From Siphonodentalium dalli (taxonomy: Eukaryota > Mollusca > Scaphopoda > Gadilida > Siphonodentaliidae), in contig CP136062.1 in NCBI GenBank assembly GCA_032622095.1, positions 16,213,710 through 16,277,709 of the forward strand: a DNA stretch of 64,000 bases. Direction: 5' to 3'. The notes under the pieces are model-generated. The model saw only the letters and a list, made by a program, of their open reading frames with translations, was not told the origin of the DNA and ran no database searches. Within the stretch, counting starts at the first letter, position 1, and every line of letters begins with the position of its first letter. This document shows positions 28,201 through 43,200 of the stretch, piece after piece. A program made the position numbers and the translations under genes.

Positions 28201-31200
28201 TGATTAAAATGATCCAAGTCCCATTCATATCGCATAATAAATAACCCGTAAAATAAATAAATAATACCACCACCGGTATTGGGAGATTTCCGTGACTAAA
28301 CTACGAGTGCATGACGTAGTTGTTGGAGAGCAAATTAAAAACACAGATTCGGAGCCGGAGTTTATTATGCTGACTATGATGACGTAATCATAAGTCAGCC
28401 AATACTAAAATGCGGAGTGGTATGTGCGCGTGTTGTGTATAGATTACAATGCTATTCAATGTGTTATCCAATTAAAGGAGATAGTGTGGCCGCTTTGGCC
28501 GTTTATCTGGAATAGAAAACAATAATTATGTGAATAAAGTATTAGTAGCGCCTAGAATGGTTGTTTTTGTAGCCATTAATAACATGCCGCCACGTGTCTG
28601 CTTTGTTGAATAGAAGGCAGTAGTGCTTCGATTGTCTCGTATTCACTCGGTGATTTGTAATCTCTCAGTGACTATTCATCAGTGTCAGTCGCGAACTAGT
28701 TTGCACTGTAAAATGCCCCAAAGTGAATATAGAGGGCGACAGATGATCACATTCACCTGGTCATACATAAGAAGCGCCCAAATGTTATATAAACACTGTG
28801 CTGAATAATGTTAACTCTATTTAGGCGCTTTTGAATTTTGTTTTGTGTTTTTTTTTTTTTACTTTCAATATAAATATCCCGAATATCTGTCATCTCCACA
28901 TATACCAAGTAGATGTAGTGTCTTCGGTTGTGGAAGGGCTAGCGATCCATTATTAAGTACCTCCAAAAAGACAACACAGTGCGTAATTTATAACGCTCTT
29001 TATTGTCTACCGCTTTTGGGAGACGGAAGCATGGACGCTCTTTATATTTAAATGTCACAACACCATACAAAATCACCCATGACATATCGAAATAGAGCAC
29101 GTTCATAATTGAGAACGCTCTTTATTGTCTATACTGCGACGAAAACATGGACGCTCTTTATTAGGGGCAATCATTGGATTTTTTCTAGGCTAACAATTAA
29201 AAAAAATCCTCTATAGAAAGTCAATATCTGCATCAAAACGTAAAATAAAACGAAAAAAATAAACGAACAACAAACACAAACTGAAAAACCACGCCAGGCG
29301 AGCCTTCAATTAAAAAAAATATTGTTATGCCAAACTGCAGCCTAATTAATAATTATTGTAGTTTCGACAGTCTGTTGTGTATTCGAGTGAATTAATTTGT
29401 TTACGCACTTATCGATCTTGACTGGAAGGATTTTATCAAGCTGTTCACAGTCGCGCACTTCTCCACACACTATATTTCATGTGAAGAAACAGACAGGAAC
29501 ATTATTATGATGAATATACTTAGCTATCATGATACATGTACTAGTATAATAACCACCACCTTTTTAATAACACCCCATTTGTGTTTAATTGTACTCCTAT
29601 AGCGCACAACGGGATGACACTAGTGTGTGAACTAGCTTCCGAAATTGGTACCATACAATGAAGAAGAAGCTATATGGCCTAACTTGTATTATTTCAGAAA
29701 CAGTTAAATTAATTTCGCACGAAATTTCGCTCGCTCATTGCATTTCTGCATAAATTAATCTCATTTCACACAACTTTTATCGCCTCAAAGTGCATTTTAG
29801 CCATCATTATTCGTTATATAATCCAACATTCTAGCAAATCCAGTTCATAATTCAGCACATTCAAACAGTTTTATTCCGTGATCGCTATTTATTGTAAAGG
29901 CCTAGATAATTAACCGCTGACTGCAATATTTTACACGTAATTTATCAACTCGTTACGCGAATAGCAGAATTATTTTAAGCTCCACCCACCGGTAAGCGTC
30001 GATGCAGATGATCGGTCATGTGACTGCGTTGTGGTCATGTGATCGCACTCACATGATTTACACTTCGGATATTTCCGCGATTTTTTTAATATCATAATAA
30101 AAATACTATCTGCTCGATATTGAATTTTCTTGGCGAAATGGGTCTGTTAGACATATATTATTAGAATTATGACGATAAAAAAAAAAAAAATTTGACAGAC
30201 TAATTCCTTTAACACTTTCTATACTCATGATGGGGAATCACGTGGTTTCGAGGTTGGTGAGTACCACGCATTGAAAATGTGCAAACGCACAAAATCATAA
30301 TATACAAGGAACTGACACAAAACATAGCAGTTTGACTGTTACAAGCATATGCTGGTTTATTTTTGAAACAAGTTGATACCTTAATTGTTCGGAATTACTT
30401 AGTGGTTTTCTATAACATTCTGACCAAAGTTGCCAGCTGGGAGTGCATGGAATACGGATACGGTGGGGTGGTAATAATCAGTAAGACCAGTCTATCATCT
30501 CAGGAACTCCATCATTCTCAAAATGTGGATTTTGTCGCAGCATCATTCGACACGAAACATCAACATAAACCGCTAGTTGTTGGAGCTGTGTACAGACCAA
30601 CGGATAACAACACAGAGTACAGTACAGCTCTATACTCAGAGATAGAAACACTTTGTCGAAAGTACAGCCCCAACCCAACCTGGATAACGGGAGAATTCAA
30701 CCTTCCAGACATTTGTTGGGAAACACATGAAGTCAAGGGCACTGCATACTGCAATGCAATCAATAAAGACCTTCTGTCAACAATCGGCACTTGCGGCCTT
30801 AAACAAATCATCAACTTTCCTACAAGGAAAAAAGCTATTCTTGATTTGTTTCTCGCAAACAGACCATCACTAGTGACCAGAGCGAAGGACCTACCAGGAC
30901 TAAGCGACCATTCCATTGTCTGTGTTGAGTCAAGTATTATCTGTAGCACGAAGAAGCCAATAAAGAGGAAAATACATTTATGGACCAAAGCCGATACGAC
31001 CAACCTCGCACAAGATGCCAAGGTTTTCTCTGACAAATTTTGCGAAAAACATGAGAAGACAAACGTCAATGACTTATGGCACGAAATGAAACAAGCTTTC
31101 CTCCAAATCATGGAAGAACATGTTCCATCAAAATACACAAGCACAAGATTTAACCAACTGTGGATAGACAGAGACATCATCAGAATGACCAGGAGGAAAA

Positions 31201-34200
31201 AACGAGCTTACAAAAAAGCTAAAAAGACAGACAACAAAAAAGACTGGCAACGTTTCAACCAACTGAAAAAAGACACCCAAAAATCGTGCAAAAAGAGATA
31301 CAACAAATATGTGAATGAGATGGTATCGGACTCAGCAAACCCACGGAAGCTATGGTCATTTATAAAGAGCAAGAAGAATGACAACACCGGCGTGGCTCCA
31401 TTAAAGAAAGACGGGATAACATACACCGATCCCAAATTAAGGGCTGAAATATTAAACACTCAGTTTTCAGCGGTCTTCACAGTAGAAGATACATCCAACA
31501 TCCCAGATCTTGAAACACCAGCAACACCAGAAGCTTCCAACAAAGATCTGACAATCGGAGTGGAAGGCGTCCTGAAGCTCCTGCGGAACAGCAACCCACA
31601 CAGAGCTACTGGACCTGACGGCATACCAGCACAGTTCTTAAAAACCACATCATTTTCAATAGCACCAGCAGTAAGTTCCAGGAACACTGTTATTCCAGGC
31701 ATCAGTTCATCAAGGCAAAATCCCTGACGATTGGAGATCAGCACTCATAACACCGCTGTTCAAGAAAGGGGACAGGACACAATCAGCAAACTATCGTCCC
31801 ATATCGCTCACTTCAATTATGTGTAAACATCTTGAACATATCATCCATAGCCATATAATCTCCTATCTTGACTCCAACAAACTGCTAACTGATTCCCAAC
31901 ATGGCTTCCGTAAGAAGAGGTCATGTGTGACACAACTTATCACAGCAGTGGACGACTTGGCCAAAGGCCTAGCCAACGGTGAACAGATCGACTATGTGTT
32001 CCTGGACTTTGCCAAGGCGTTTGACAAAGTCCTTCACCAACGCCTACTTCTCAAGCTCAGACACCTTCGTATCAACGAAGGGCTCATCATCTGGATCGAA
32101 GATTTTCTGCGAAACCGATCACAACAAGTTGTCCTCGAAGGATGCACATCACCATCTGCACCAGTAATATCCGGCGTTCCACAAGGTACTGTCATGGGAC
32201 CTCTACTGTTCTTGGTCTTTATTAACGATCTACCAAACAGCTAGTGTAACATCAAACGCAAAGCTCTTTGCGGACGACTGTCTGTTGTACAGAAAAATTG
32301 AATCAGCAGCAGACCAGGTACAGCTACAAGAAGATCTTGAAACACTAGAAACCTGGGAACATAAATGGCAAATGGAATTGCACCCCACAAAGTGCCAAGT
32401 TATGCAGGTCACTACAAAAAGAAAACCACTTCAATCAATCTACACCATCCATAACCACAAGCTTGAAACAGTTGAATCGGCAAAATATCTGGGAGTGACC
32501 ATCAGCAACAACTTAAAATGGAATACGCACATCAGCCAAATGGTAAAGAAAGCAAACAACACCTGTGCTTTTCTACGGCGTAACATTGGCAACTGCAAAT
32601 CAGAAGTGAAAAACAAATGCTACAAGGCCATGGTACGACCATTGACTGATTATGCAGCAAGCGTGTGGAACCCACATACAAAAGCAAACATCGACGATCT
32701 GGAGAAAGAACAAAACAGGGCAGCCAGGTGGGTGGCAAATGACTACAACTGGAAGAGTGACATCCACGCCATAAAGAAGAAGCTGAGATGGGAATCACTG
32801 GAAAGTCGCAGATACATAGCAGACATGGTGATGTTCCATCGAGTAGTGTATGGCTCCGTTGATACTCCAGCAGACAATTACATCAGAAAGACAACAGCCA
32901 ACACGAGAGGCCACCAGCAAAGGTACCATCTAACGTTTGCGGGGGTAGATGTCTACAAATTTTCATACTTCCCTCGGACAATAAAGTTTTGGAATGCTGT
33001 GGAAGTGGAGCAACGCACCACCAGAGACGAGAATCTCTTCAAGACCATGCTCTCATTCTGCTCCACTCCAAAAATGAAACATCTGAAAGCATAGAGACCA
33101 AAACAACTTGTAAATAACTACTTCACTGTAAATATGTGCACTTCCGACTCCGAGTACGGTGCGATAATACGCAAAATTGCGGTAAATGCACCTTATCAGA
33201 AGAAGAAGAAGAAGAATACAACAGTCCAAACATCTTGGAAAATCCTTCAACTGACAAATTTGGTCAGAATGTTAGAGCAAACAAATGTGAATTTGGACAT
33301 AAATGAGGTATCAGCTTGTTTGAAAAATATTATAGCATCCACTCGTAGCTATCAAAATACTACATAATATGTCATATCTTAGTTTATTACCTTTTGTCCT
33401 CGCTTATGGTTGCGTTTTAGATCGCCTCGGCCATTTTGAATGCGTGATACTCATCAACTCGAAACCACGTGATTGATCCCCACCGTGATACTAAAGCATC
33501 ATTGATGAGTAGTTATCCCATAGGAATAATAAAAGACAACGATGAGAAACTCGTAGCCCGTTAATTTTAAACATGCGTGTATTTACAAAATATAACCCCA
33601 AAAAAAACAGGAGTACTTTTGTTCATGTATTCAGCCATTTTGTGTGGCTTTAACTTGCAGCAAGGCATTACTGTTTGAAATGGTGATCACTGGCACAGTC
33701 CTTCCCAAGAGGAAAACACAGCGAGAGCATTTATTTGCTCCCATACTTCAGAAGATGGGTGTAATATTGCACCCATACTATAATTGTAAGTTGGGTTTTT
33801 CTCAAACAAAATGTCATTGTGGAATAGACCTATGTCTAGTTACACTTTAATATGCCATAGTTGAACTGAGATGGTAATGGATCTAAATAAACCTTAAAAT
33901 AGTTCACTATTGAACCAACAATTACAGTCTCCATTAGTATTTTGAGAAGAGGGACGGGTGCAAATTTTAGTACCAGTGAATTGAAAATTACGAGTGCGTA
34001 CGGGTGCGAGAGCAATCACTCCAATCTCCTGGGAAGGACTGCTGGCATTGTCAGATTTTCAATGAGATTAGCGATTTTTTATATCTCATCCGGTCGATGT
34101 AGCTGCTCAGGCCTGATTTCATTTTTGAACTATGTTTTATGTCTGAAATAGATGTACTTTTTAAACTATCTAATTAAAAAACGCCCCTGTGCCGATAACA

Positions 34201-37200
34201 CTGTAATGTCATGCCATATGGTAGAGTTTTTCCCCTCCTCCGACCCATATTATTGGGAATTGGTAAAATAATTTGTTCATGAATCAACTGTGGCAGATCA
34301 GTGTGCAGTTTATGGTCATAACTACTTAAATTTGAGCATTTAATAATTATGTCAATAACCAGTATAATGTATAATTCATAACAATGTACAGTTATGCCCA
34401 AAATAATCAACTCCTTAACCACAGCAGAATTATGGGTAACTTTTCAGGATTTAGTCAGAAATATGGCTTGTTGCCAATCATCGTAAAGCTCTTAGTTCAT
34501 TAAACTTTGTTCATTAAACTGCGTTCGTATTATACTTCATTGATTAAACTGCGTTCATATTATACTTCATTGATTAAACTGCGTTCATATTATACTTCAT
34601 TGATTAAACTGCGTTCATATTATACTTCGTTCATTAATTTTCATTTAAAATTTTGTTTTTAAACTTCGTTCATTAAACTCAAATGAACGTATAATAGTTT
34701 GAACATTGTTATCGTACAAGTTATATGACATGTGTATATTATTACATAAAATAAAAATCAATAAAGTACATCCTAGTTTCTTTAAGCAAACATCTCATAA
34801 TCCCCCCACACATCCTAATTAATTACCATTATAAATTCTAGGTGGGCGGGTTCTCACAGGGCAGGTTATCACACAGTGATATGGGCGGGTTGACTCAGGG
34901 GCGGGTAGTCACCGACCCATTTTTTATTATTTTGCCGATCGCTTCGTGTAATCATTCCAAATCTCACAATTGTAATGGAATGCCAACTATTCAAGGGTTT
35001 TCCAACATTTCAAGGATTTATACATGACTATTATTAAATGAGTTAGGTGAAATTCTGGGGACCTCATTCTGCTTAGGCTTAATCTTCTGGGAAGTATCTA
35101 TTGTCTCAAATTAACATTGATTTAGTTAGTTTTTCCCTTCTGGGAAGTTTCTATATCCCCTAATTTGAAGAAGATAAAATGCATAACCGAGGTGAATAAT
35201 GGATGAACATACCAATTTCAACTGGGAAACTTCAATCTGATCCTAGGTCTCAATTCGAAAAAATTTGATGAATCCCATCTAGTGGTCACCCTGAAGATCC
35301 ATATGAAGTTTAGTGAGATCGGACGAGGGATGTTTTTCAACGAAATTCGAAAGAATTTGATGGCTCCCATCTATTAGGCCCTCAAAAGATCTGTATGAAG
35401 TTGGGTGATGATCGGCTGAGGGATGTGGTCTGCAGGGTGTGCCAAAGGATTTAGTCATGCAAAGCGTAAAATCAAAGATGGGTGCCAGCGAGTAATAATG
35501 GCCACAGGCAACTGATATTAAATCCATTTGCAGAATGAGGTCCCCAGAGGGTGAATTTAAGGATGCTATCCTGCATAGCAGGCTAGCATCACTGAATTCA
35601 CCCTCTGGAGACTCATCTTCTCTGCCAAGTTTCTTTATTATCAAATTTCTATTGAAACTTCTTCACATATATATAGAATATGTAGCTAGTGTCGTCGCTT
35701 AAAATGTTTATGTCCGTGAGGGGGATTTGAGCATCTAATGGGCAAGTCTCTGCCGAGTCCAAAAGATGCCAAATCCCCCGAGCGGACATAAACAGTTTTA
35801 GCGACAACATTTGCTACATATTTTATTTATCCATCACGCAAAACATGCATTTTGTGCGGTAAATCTGTCATTTTCCTCAGTTGTACATTCGTTACTTCGA
35901 TGACGCCCTTAAATTTATTAGGTCAAGCAAACTAATTAGTATTCATGACGTGGCAAAACCGGAGTGCAGCTTAGAGCGAAATAGTTCGTTGGGTTTTTTA
36001 ATAGTTATTCTAAGCTGAACTTCAGCTAATGGTTTATAGATGTTTTAGAGCGAAACACATATCCGATTACGAATTTTGTATCAATTGCAGTGAATTATGG
36101 ACGATAAAAAGGTCCCAAAATCACAATGACGTCATTCAGGTCGGTTGACGTCCCTAGTTACCTGCGCAATTTGCATATGCAATTACATCATGAAAGTAGT
36201 ACTAACCTAATAAAGATACGTTGACCTAATAAAGCTACTTTGACGTAATAAACGTAACGTTTATTAGGCAGGCTTCATGTAGGCAATAGAGGTAGTGAGC
36301 GGTGGATAAATATATTTTATTTCTTTTTTAGTTTAGTTTCTCTATATCCCCAAATTAGCAGACGACACATTGCATAATCGAGGTTCCCAATGGGTGTACA
36401 TCACAATATTCACCATTTGTGAATTTCAGTCTGAGTCTATGTCTCCCATAGCAGATGAGGCCATGCAGAATGAGGTCCCCAGAGGGTGAATTTGGTGATG
36501 CTAGCCCACTATGTGGGATAGCGTCACTAAGTTCACCCTCTGGGGACCGCATTCTGCAAATGACAAGCACACTATTTCTAGATCTAGTTTCAATATTAAC
36601 TCTCTCTCTCTGTCATCTGCTAATATTTCCAGCACTACCCACCAAATGAATAATATACCATTCCAATGTATACTTTAAAAATTGATGGGAGATTCCATTT
36701 ATTAAATAAAGGGTTTAAGTTGATATCCTGCTGGGCACACAATGTCTGTCTGTTTATGTACATCCCTCCAGATGACTAATAGATCATTCCAATATGTTCT
36801 TTTATATTTTATGGGAGAGTCCATTTATTAAATAAAGTGTTAAATATGAAATTATTTTAGTGAAATTGTAATGACTTTTACCTTGGCCCGGAGTTTGTCA
36901 TTGATAAGTATATTATCGCCTTTGAGATCACAGTGAATAACTGGTATCAACTGTCCATGCAAAAACTCCATGGCACTGGCAACATCCATCATAAATTGGT
37001 ATTTAATATCAACGGCCGCTCCAGGGAAGTCATCGATGAAATCTGGGACACTCCTGAACTCCATGTGCTCCAAGACGAGGCTATAATCCCCGATATCCAG
37101 GATGACGCCATAAAAAATGACGATAGATTCGTGCTGATAATCCAGCATCTTAATTGCTTCAGACTTCAGCAGCTTTATCCCCCTAAAGTAAAGAGTAAAT

Positions 37201-40200
37201 AGTGAAATGAAAACATATGTTGTGTTCTAAAATATCCAAGATGATGTCATGAAATATGACGATAGATTCATGCTTATAACCAAACATCTTAGTTGCTTGA
37301 TCCCAAGCTTGTAGTAAATAAGAATGTAACCATTTAATCACGTTACATGTGTATCATGATCCATTTTAACAGATGTATTGTTATGCAGTTATTCCCACCT
37401 TTAGTTATATATTGTCGACAACATGTACATGTGCAGTTCCTTGGTGGCTTTGAGTGGTAAATCTGGTATTCAATAAAACCTAAAAGATATATTCAATTGT
37501 TTCAGAGTTATCATATAAACTAATGCATGGAGTGCTATTATAAATACAAATAGGCAGGCTGAGACCTCTTCCATATTCAATGATACTAACCAATAAGCTA
37601 ACATAACAAATATTACTTAATTTCAATAAATATTACTGAAGACATCATCCAGAAAAAAACTGGGATAGACACAAGTGATTTTTGAAGTTCCCCTAATTGT
37701 TTTTTTTTCGGAAGACAATAATAAATGGCATTATTATTATACCAGGTCACCGTTATTATTATACCAGGCCACCATTATTATTATACCAGGCCACCATTAT
37801 ACCAGGCCACCATTGTTATTATACCAGGCCACCATTATTATTATACCAGGCCACCATTATTATTATACCAGGTCACCGTTATTATTATACCAGGCCACCA
37901 TTATTATTATTATACCAGGCCACCATTATTAATATACCAGACCACCATTATTATTATACCAGGCCACCATTATACCAGGCCACCATTACTATTATACCAC
38001 GCCACCATTATTATTATACCAGGTCACCATTATTATACCAGGCCATTATTATTATACCAGGCCACCATTATACCAGGCCACCATTATTATTATACCAGTC
38101 CACCATTATACCAGGCCACCATTATTATTATACCAGGCCACCATTATTATACCAGGCCACCATCATTATTATACCAGGCCACCATAATTATTATTATACC
38201 AGGCCATCATTATTATTATACCAGGCCACCATTATTATACCAAGCCACCATTATTATACCAGGTCACCATTACTAGTATACCAGGCCACCATTATTATTA
38301 TACCAGGTCACCATTATTATTATACCAGGCCACCATTATTATACCAGGCCACCATTATTATTATACCAGGCCACCATTATACCAGGCCACCATTATTATT
38401 ATACCAGGCCACCATTATTATTATACCAGGCCACCATTATTATACCAAGCCACCATTATTTTACCAGGTCACCATTATTATTATACCAGGTCACCATTAT
38501 TATTATTATACCAGGCCACCATTATTATTATACCAGGCCATCATTATTATTATACCAGGTCACCATTATACCAGGCCACCATTATTATTATACCAGGTCA
38601 CCATTATTATTATACCAGGTCACCATTATACCAGGCCACCATTGTTATTATACCAGGTCACCATTATTATTATACCAGGCCACCATTATTATTATACCAG
38701 GTCACCATTATTATTATTATAGCAGGCCACCATTATTATTATTATACGTTATACCATGCCACCATTATTATACCAGGCCATCATTATTATTATACGTTAT
38801 ACCAGGCCACCATTATTATTATACCAGGCCATCATTATACCAGGCCACCATTATTATTATTATACCAGGCCACCATTATTATTATTATACCAGACCACCA
38901 TTATTATTATACCAGGCCATCATTATTATTATACCAGGCCACCATTATTATACCAGGCCACCATTATTATTATACCAGGTCACCATTGTTATTATACCAG
39001 GCCATCATTATTATTATACCAGGTCACCATTATTATTATACCAGGCCACCATTATTATTATTATAGCAGGCCACCATTATTATTATACCAGGTCACCATT
39101 ATTATTATACCAGGCCACCATTATTATTATTATACCAGGCCACCTTTATTATTATACCAGGCCATCATTATTATTATACCAGGCCACCATTATTATACCA
39201 GGCCACCATTATTATTATACCAGGTCACCATTATTATTATACCAGGCCATCATTATTATTATACCAGGCCACCATTATTATTATACCAGGCCACCATTAT
39301 TATTATACCAGGCCACCATTATTATTATACCAGGTCACCATTATTATTATACCAGGCCACCATTATTATTATTATAGCAGGCCACCGTTATTATTATTAT
39401 ACCAGGCCACCATTATACCAGGCCATCATTATTATTATACGTTATACCAGGCCACCATTATTATTATACCAGGCCACCATTATTATTATACCAGACCACC
39501 ATTATTATTATACCAGGTCACCATTATTATATACCAGGTCACCATTATTATTATTATACCAGGTCACCATTATTATTATAGCAGGCCACCATTATTATTA
39601 TTATTATAGCAGGCCACCATTATTATTATTATACCAGGCCATCATTATTATTATACGTTATACCAGGCCACCATTATTATACCAGGCCACCATTATTATT
39701 ATACCAGACCACCATTATTATTATACCAGGTCACCATTATTATATACCAGGTCACCATTATTATTATTATACCAGGTCACCGTTATTATTATACCAGGCC
39801 ACCATTATTATACCAGGCCATCATTATTAATATACGTTATACCAGGCCACCATTGTTATTATTATACCAGGCCACCATTATTATTATACCTATACCAGGC
39901 CACCATTATTATTATACCAGGCCACCATTATTATTATACCAGGCCATCATTATTATTATCATACGTTATACCAGGCCACCATTGTTATTATTATACCAGG
40001 TCACCATTATTATTATACCAGGTCACCATCATTATTATTATACCAGGCCACCATTATTATTATACCAGGCCATCATTATTATTATACCAGGCCATCATTA
40101 TTATTATACCAGGCCATCATTATTATTATCATACGTTATACCAGGCCACCATTGTTATTATTATACCAGGTCACCATTATTATTATACCAGGTCACCATC

Positions 40201-43200
40201 ATTATTATTATACCAGACCACCATTATTATTATACCAGGCCACCATTATTATTATACCAGGCCATCATTATTATTATACCAGGCCATCATTATTATTATA
40301 CCAGGTCACCATTGTTATTATTATACCAGGTCACCGTTATTATTATACCAGGCCATCATTAGTATTATACCAGGCCATCATTATTATCATACCAGTTCAC
40401 CAGTATTATACCAGGTCACCATTTTTATTATTATACCAGGTCACCGTTATTATTATACCAGGCCATCATTATTATTATACCAGGCCACCATTGTTATTAT
40501 TATACCAGGTCACCATTTTTATTATACCAGGCCACCATTATTATTATTATACCAGGCCATCATTATTATTATTATACCAGGCCATCATTATTATTATACC
40601 AGGCCACCATTGTTATTATTATACCAGGCCATCATTATTATTATTATACCAGGCCATCATTATTATTATACCAGGCCACCATTGTTATTATTATACCAGG
40701 TCACCATTATTATTATACCAGGCCACCATCATTATTATTATACCAGGCCATCATTATTATTATTATACCAGGCCATCATTATTATTATTATACCAGGCCA
40801 TCATTATTATTATACCAGGCCACCATTGTTATTATTATACCAGGTCACCATTGTTATTATTATACCAGGCCACCATTATTATTATACCAGGCCATCATTA
40901 TTATTATACCAGGTCACCATTATTATTATACCAGGCCATCATTATTATTATACCAGGCCATCATTATTATTATACGTTATACCAGGCCATCATTATTATT
41001 ATACGTTATACCAGGCCACCGTTGTTATTATTATACCAGGCCACCATTATTATTATACCAGGCCATTATTATTATTATACCAGGTCACCATTATTATTAT
41101 TATACCAGGTCACCATTGTTATTATACCAGGCCATCATTATTATTATACCAGGCCATTATTATTATTATTATACCAGGCCATCATTATTATTATACGTTA
41201 TACCAGGCCACCGTTGTTATTATTATACCAGGTCACCATTATTATTATACCAGGCCATCATTATTATTATACAAGGCCACCATTATTATTATTATACCAG
41301 GCCACCATTATTATTATTATACCAGGCCATCATTATTATTATACAAGGCCACCATTATTATTATTATACCAGGCCATCATTATTATTATACCAGGTCACC
41401 GTTATTATTATACCAGGCCATCATTATTATTATACCAGGCCACCATTATTATTATTATACCAGGTCACCATTGTTGTTATACCAGGCCATCATTATTATT
41501 ATACCAGGCCATCATTATTATTATACGTTATACCAGGCCATCATTATTATTATACAAGGCCACCATTATTATTATTATACCAGGCCACCATCATTATTAT
41601 TATACCAGGCCATCATTATTATTATTATACAAGGCCACCATTATTATTATTATACCAGGCGATCATTATTATTATACCAGGCCATCATTATTAGTATACC
41701 AGGCCACCATTATTAGTATACCAGGCCACCGTTATTATACCAAGCCACCATTATTATTGTACCAGGCCACCCATTATTATTATTATTATATCAGGCCACC
41801 AATATTATACCAGGCCACCGTTATTATACCAGGCCACCCATTATTATTGTACCAGGCCACCCATTATTATTATTATACCAGGCCACCAATATTATACCAG
41901 GCCACCATTATTATACCAGACCACCATTAGTATTACACCAGCTAGTGTTATACCAGGCCACTGTTATTATACCAGGCCACCATTATTATTATTATTATAC
42001 CAGGCCACCATTATTCCAGGCCACCAATTTTTATTATTATGGACCATTATTATTATTATTATACCAGGCCACCATTATTATTACACCAGACCACCATTAT
42101 TCAGGGTTTCCGCTACTACGGCAGGCAGGCCGTCTAGTAGCAGCCTCATTCCCCTCCCCAACCATGACCTAATATTGGCCACAAAATAGCCACTGATCCA
42201 GCTCAGCCCCCTTTTTACACAGGACGGGTGTGATCACCGACACTGATGATTAAGAGACTGCAAGGAATCCTGTCTGATTAAGACGTGATCATCAGTAGCG
42301 CGGACCGTGTACACATTTGTCAACACCATCCTGTGTAATGCTTTGTCGGCGAATGTTTAGTATTAATCAGCCTCTCAAATTTTAATTTTTACCATAGATT
42401 TCTGACTATAAGTCCCAACTTTCTGACACACTATTTTCCTCAAAATGCGCATTATACATTGGTAAGTCATTAGGGGGTGCTGAATTCTGAGCTGCAACCA
42501 TGAACACAGGTGAGTTCTGGCAATCACTATGATTGAACACCTATTGCCTCAAAACAAGGTCTGTATCAAAGAAATGTATTAATTAATTAATTAAAATATT
42601 AATAGTTATTATCAATGTATTTATTAATACAAATTTATCCATCTTTTATCCATCATACGAATCCAGCATGAGGTTAACCCCCGTCTGAGGAAATTTTGAT
42701 TTTCACCAAACTGTTTTGATTCAGTGGTACTGTGAATACAAAGAAAGCATGCAGAGCAGGTGATGACCCCTCTTTAATTAGTTCCTTTGATGTCGGCTTA
42801 TAATATTGCTACTGTTATGAAAGTCATTCTATCCACTGTATAATGTGGTGCTTACATGCTTTTAGTTCATTAACTTGAGATAAAAGAAAGACGATCTGTT
42901 TTAATTTGGTTTCTATACCAAGCTTCATTGTTTCTGCTCATTGTCTCAAGTGCAAGAAAATGGCTACTTTTCCTGACTTTTCCTTGATAAACATCCAATT
43001 TTTTTCTCAAACAGGGCGCCGGGTATGTGCTTCCCAAATACGGCCACATTCCCCAATCCCTAGCGGACACCCTGCAGGCCATCATTATTATTATATCAGG
43101 CAACCACTAATTTACAAGGCCACCATTATTATTACACCAGGCCACCATTATTATACCAGGCCACCATTATTGGACATCAGAGACTGGCATAATACAGGAC

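Larger units (their letters stand above)
33524..35530. other. Intron 2, middle part: no gene seen
   Basis: AT-rich sequence with a family-B half copy, the 30-base array, 'gggcgggt' repeats at 34845-34910 and a family-C half copy. No exon recognised. Confidence 0.55.

Noticed and set aside
30560-31180. 206-codon minus-strand frame
   Set aside because: Antisense shadow of the LINE endonuclease/RT coding sequence.
38756-41716. 986-codon open frame
   Set aside because: It lies wholly in the ATT/CCAGGCCACC satellite; other plus frames are also open and the predicted protein is a low-complexity periodic string.
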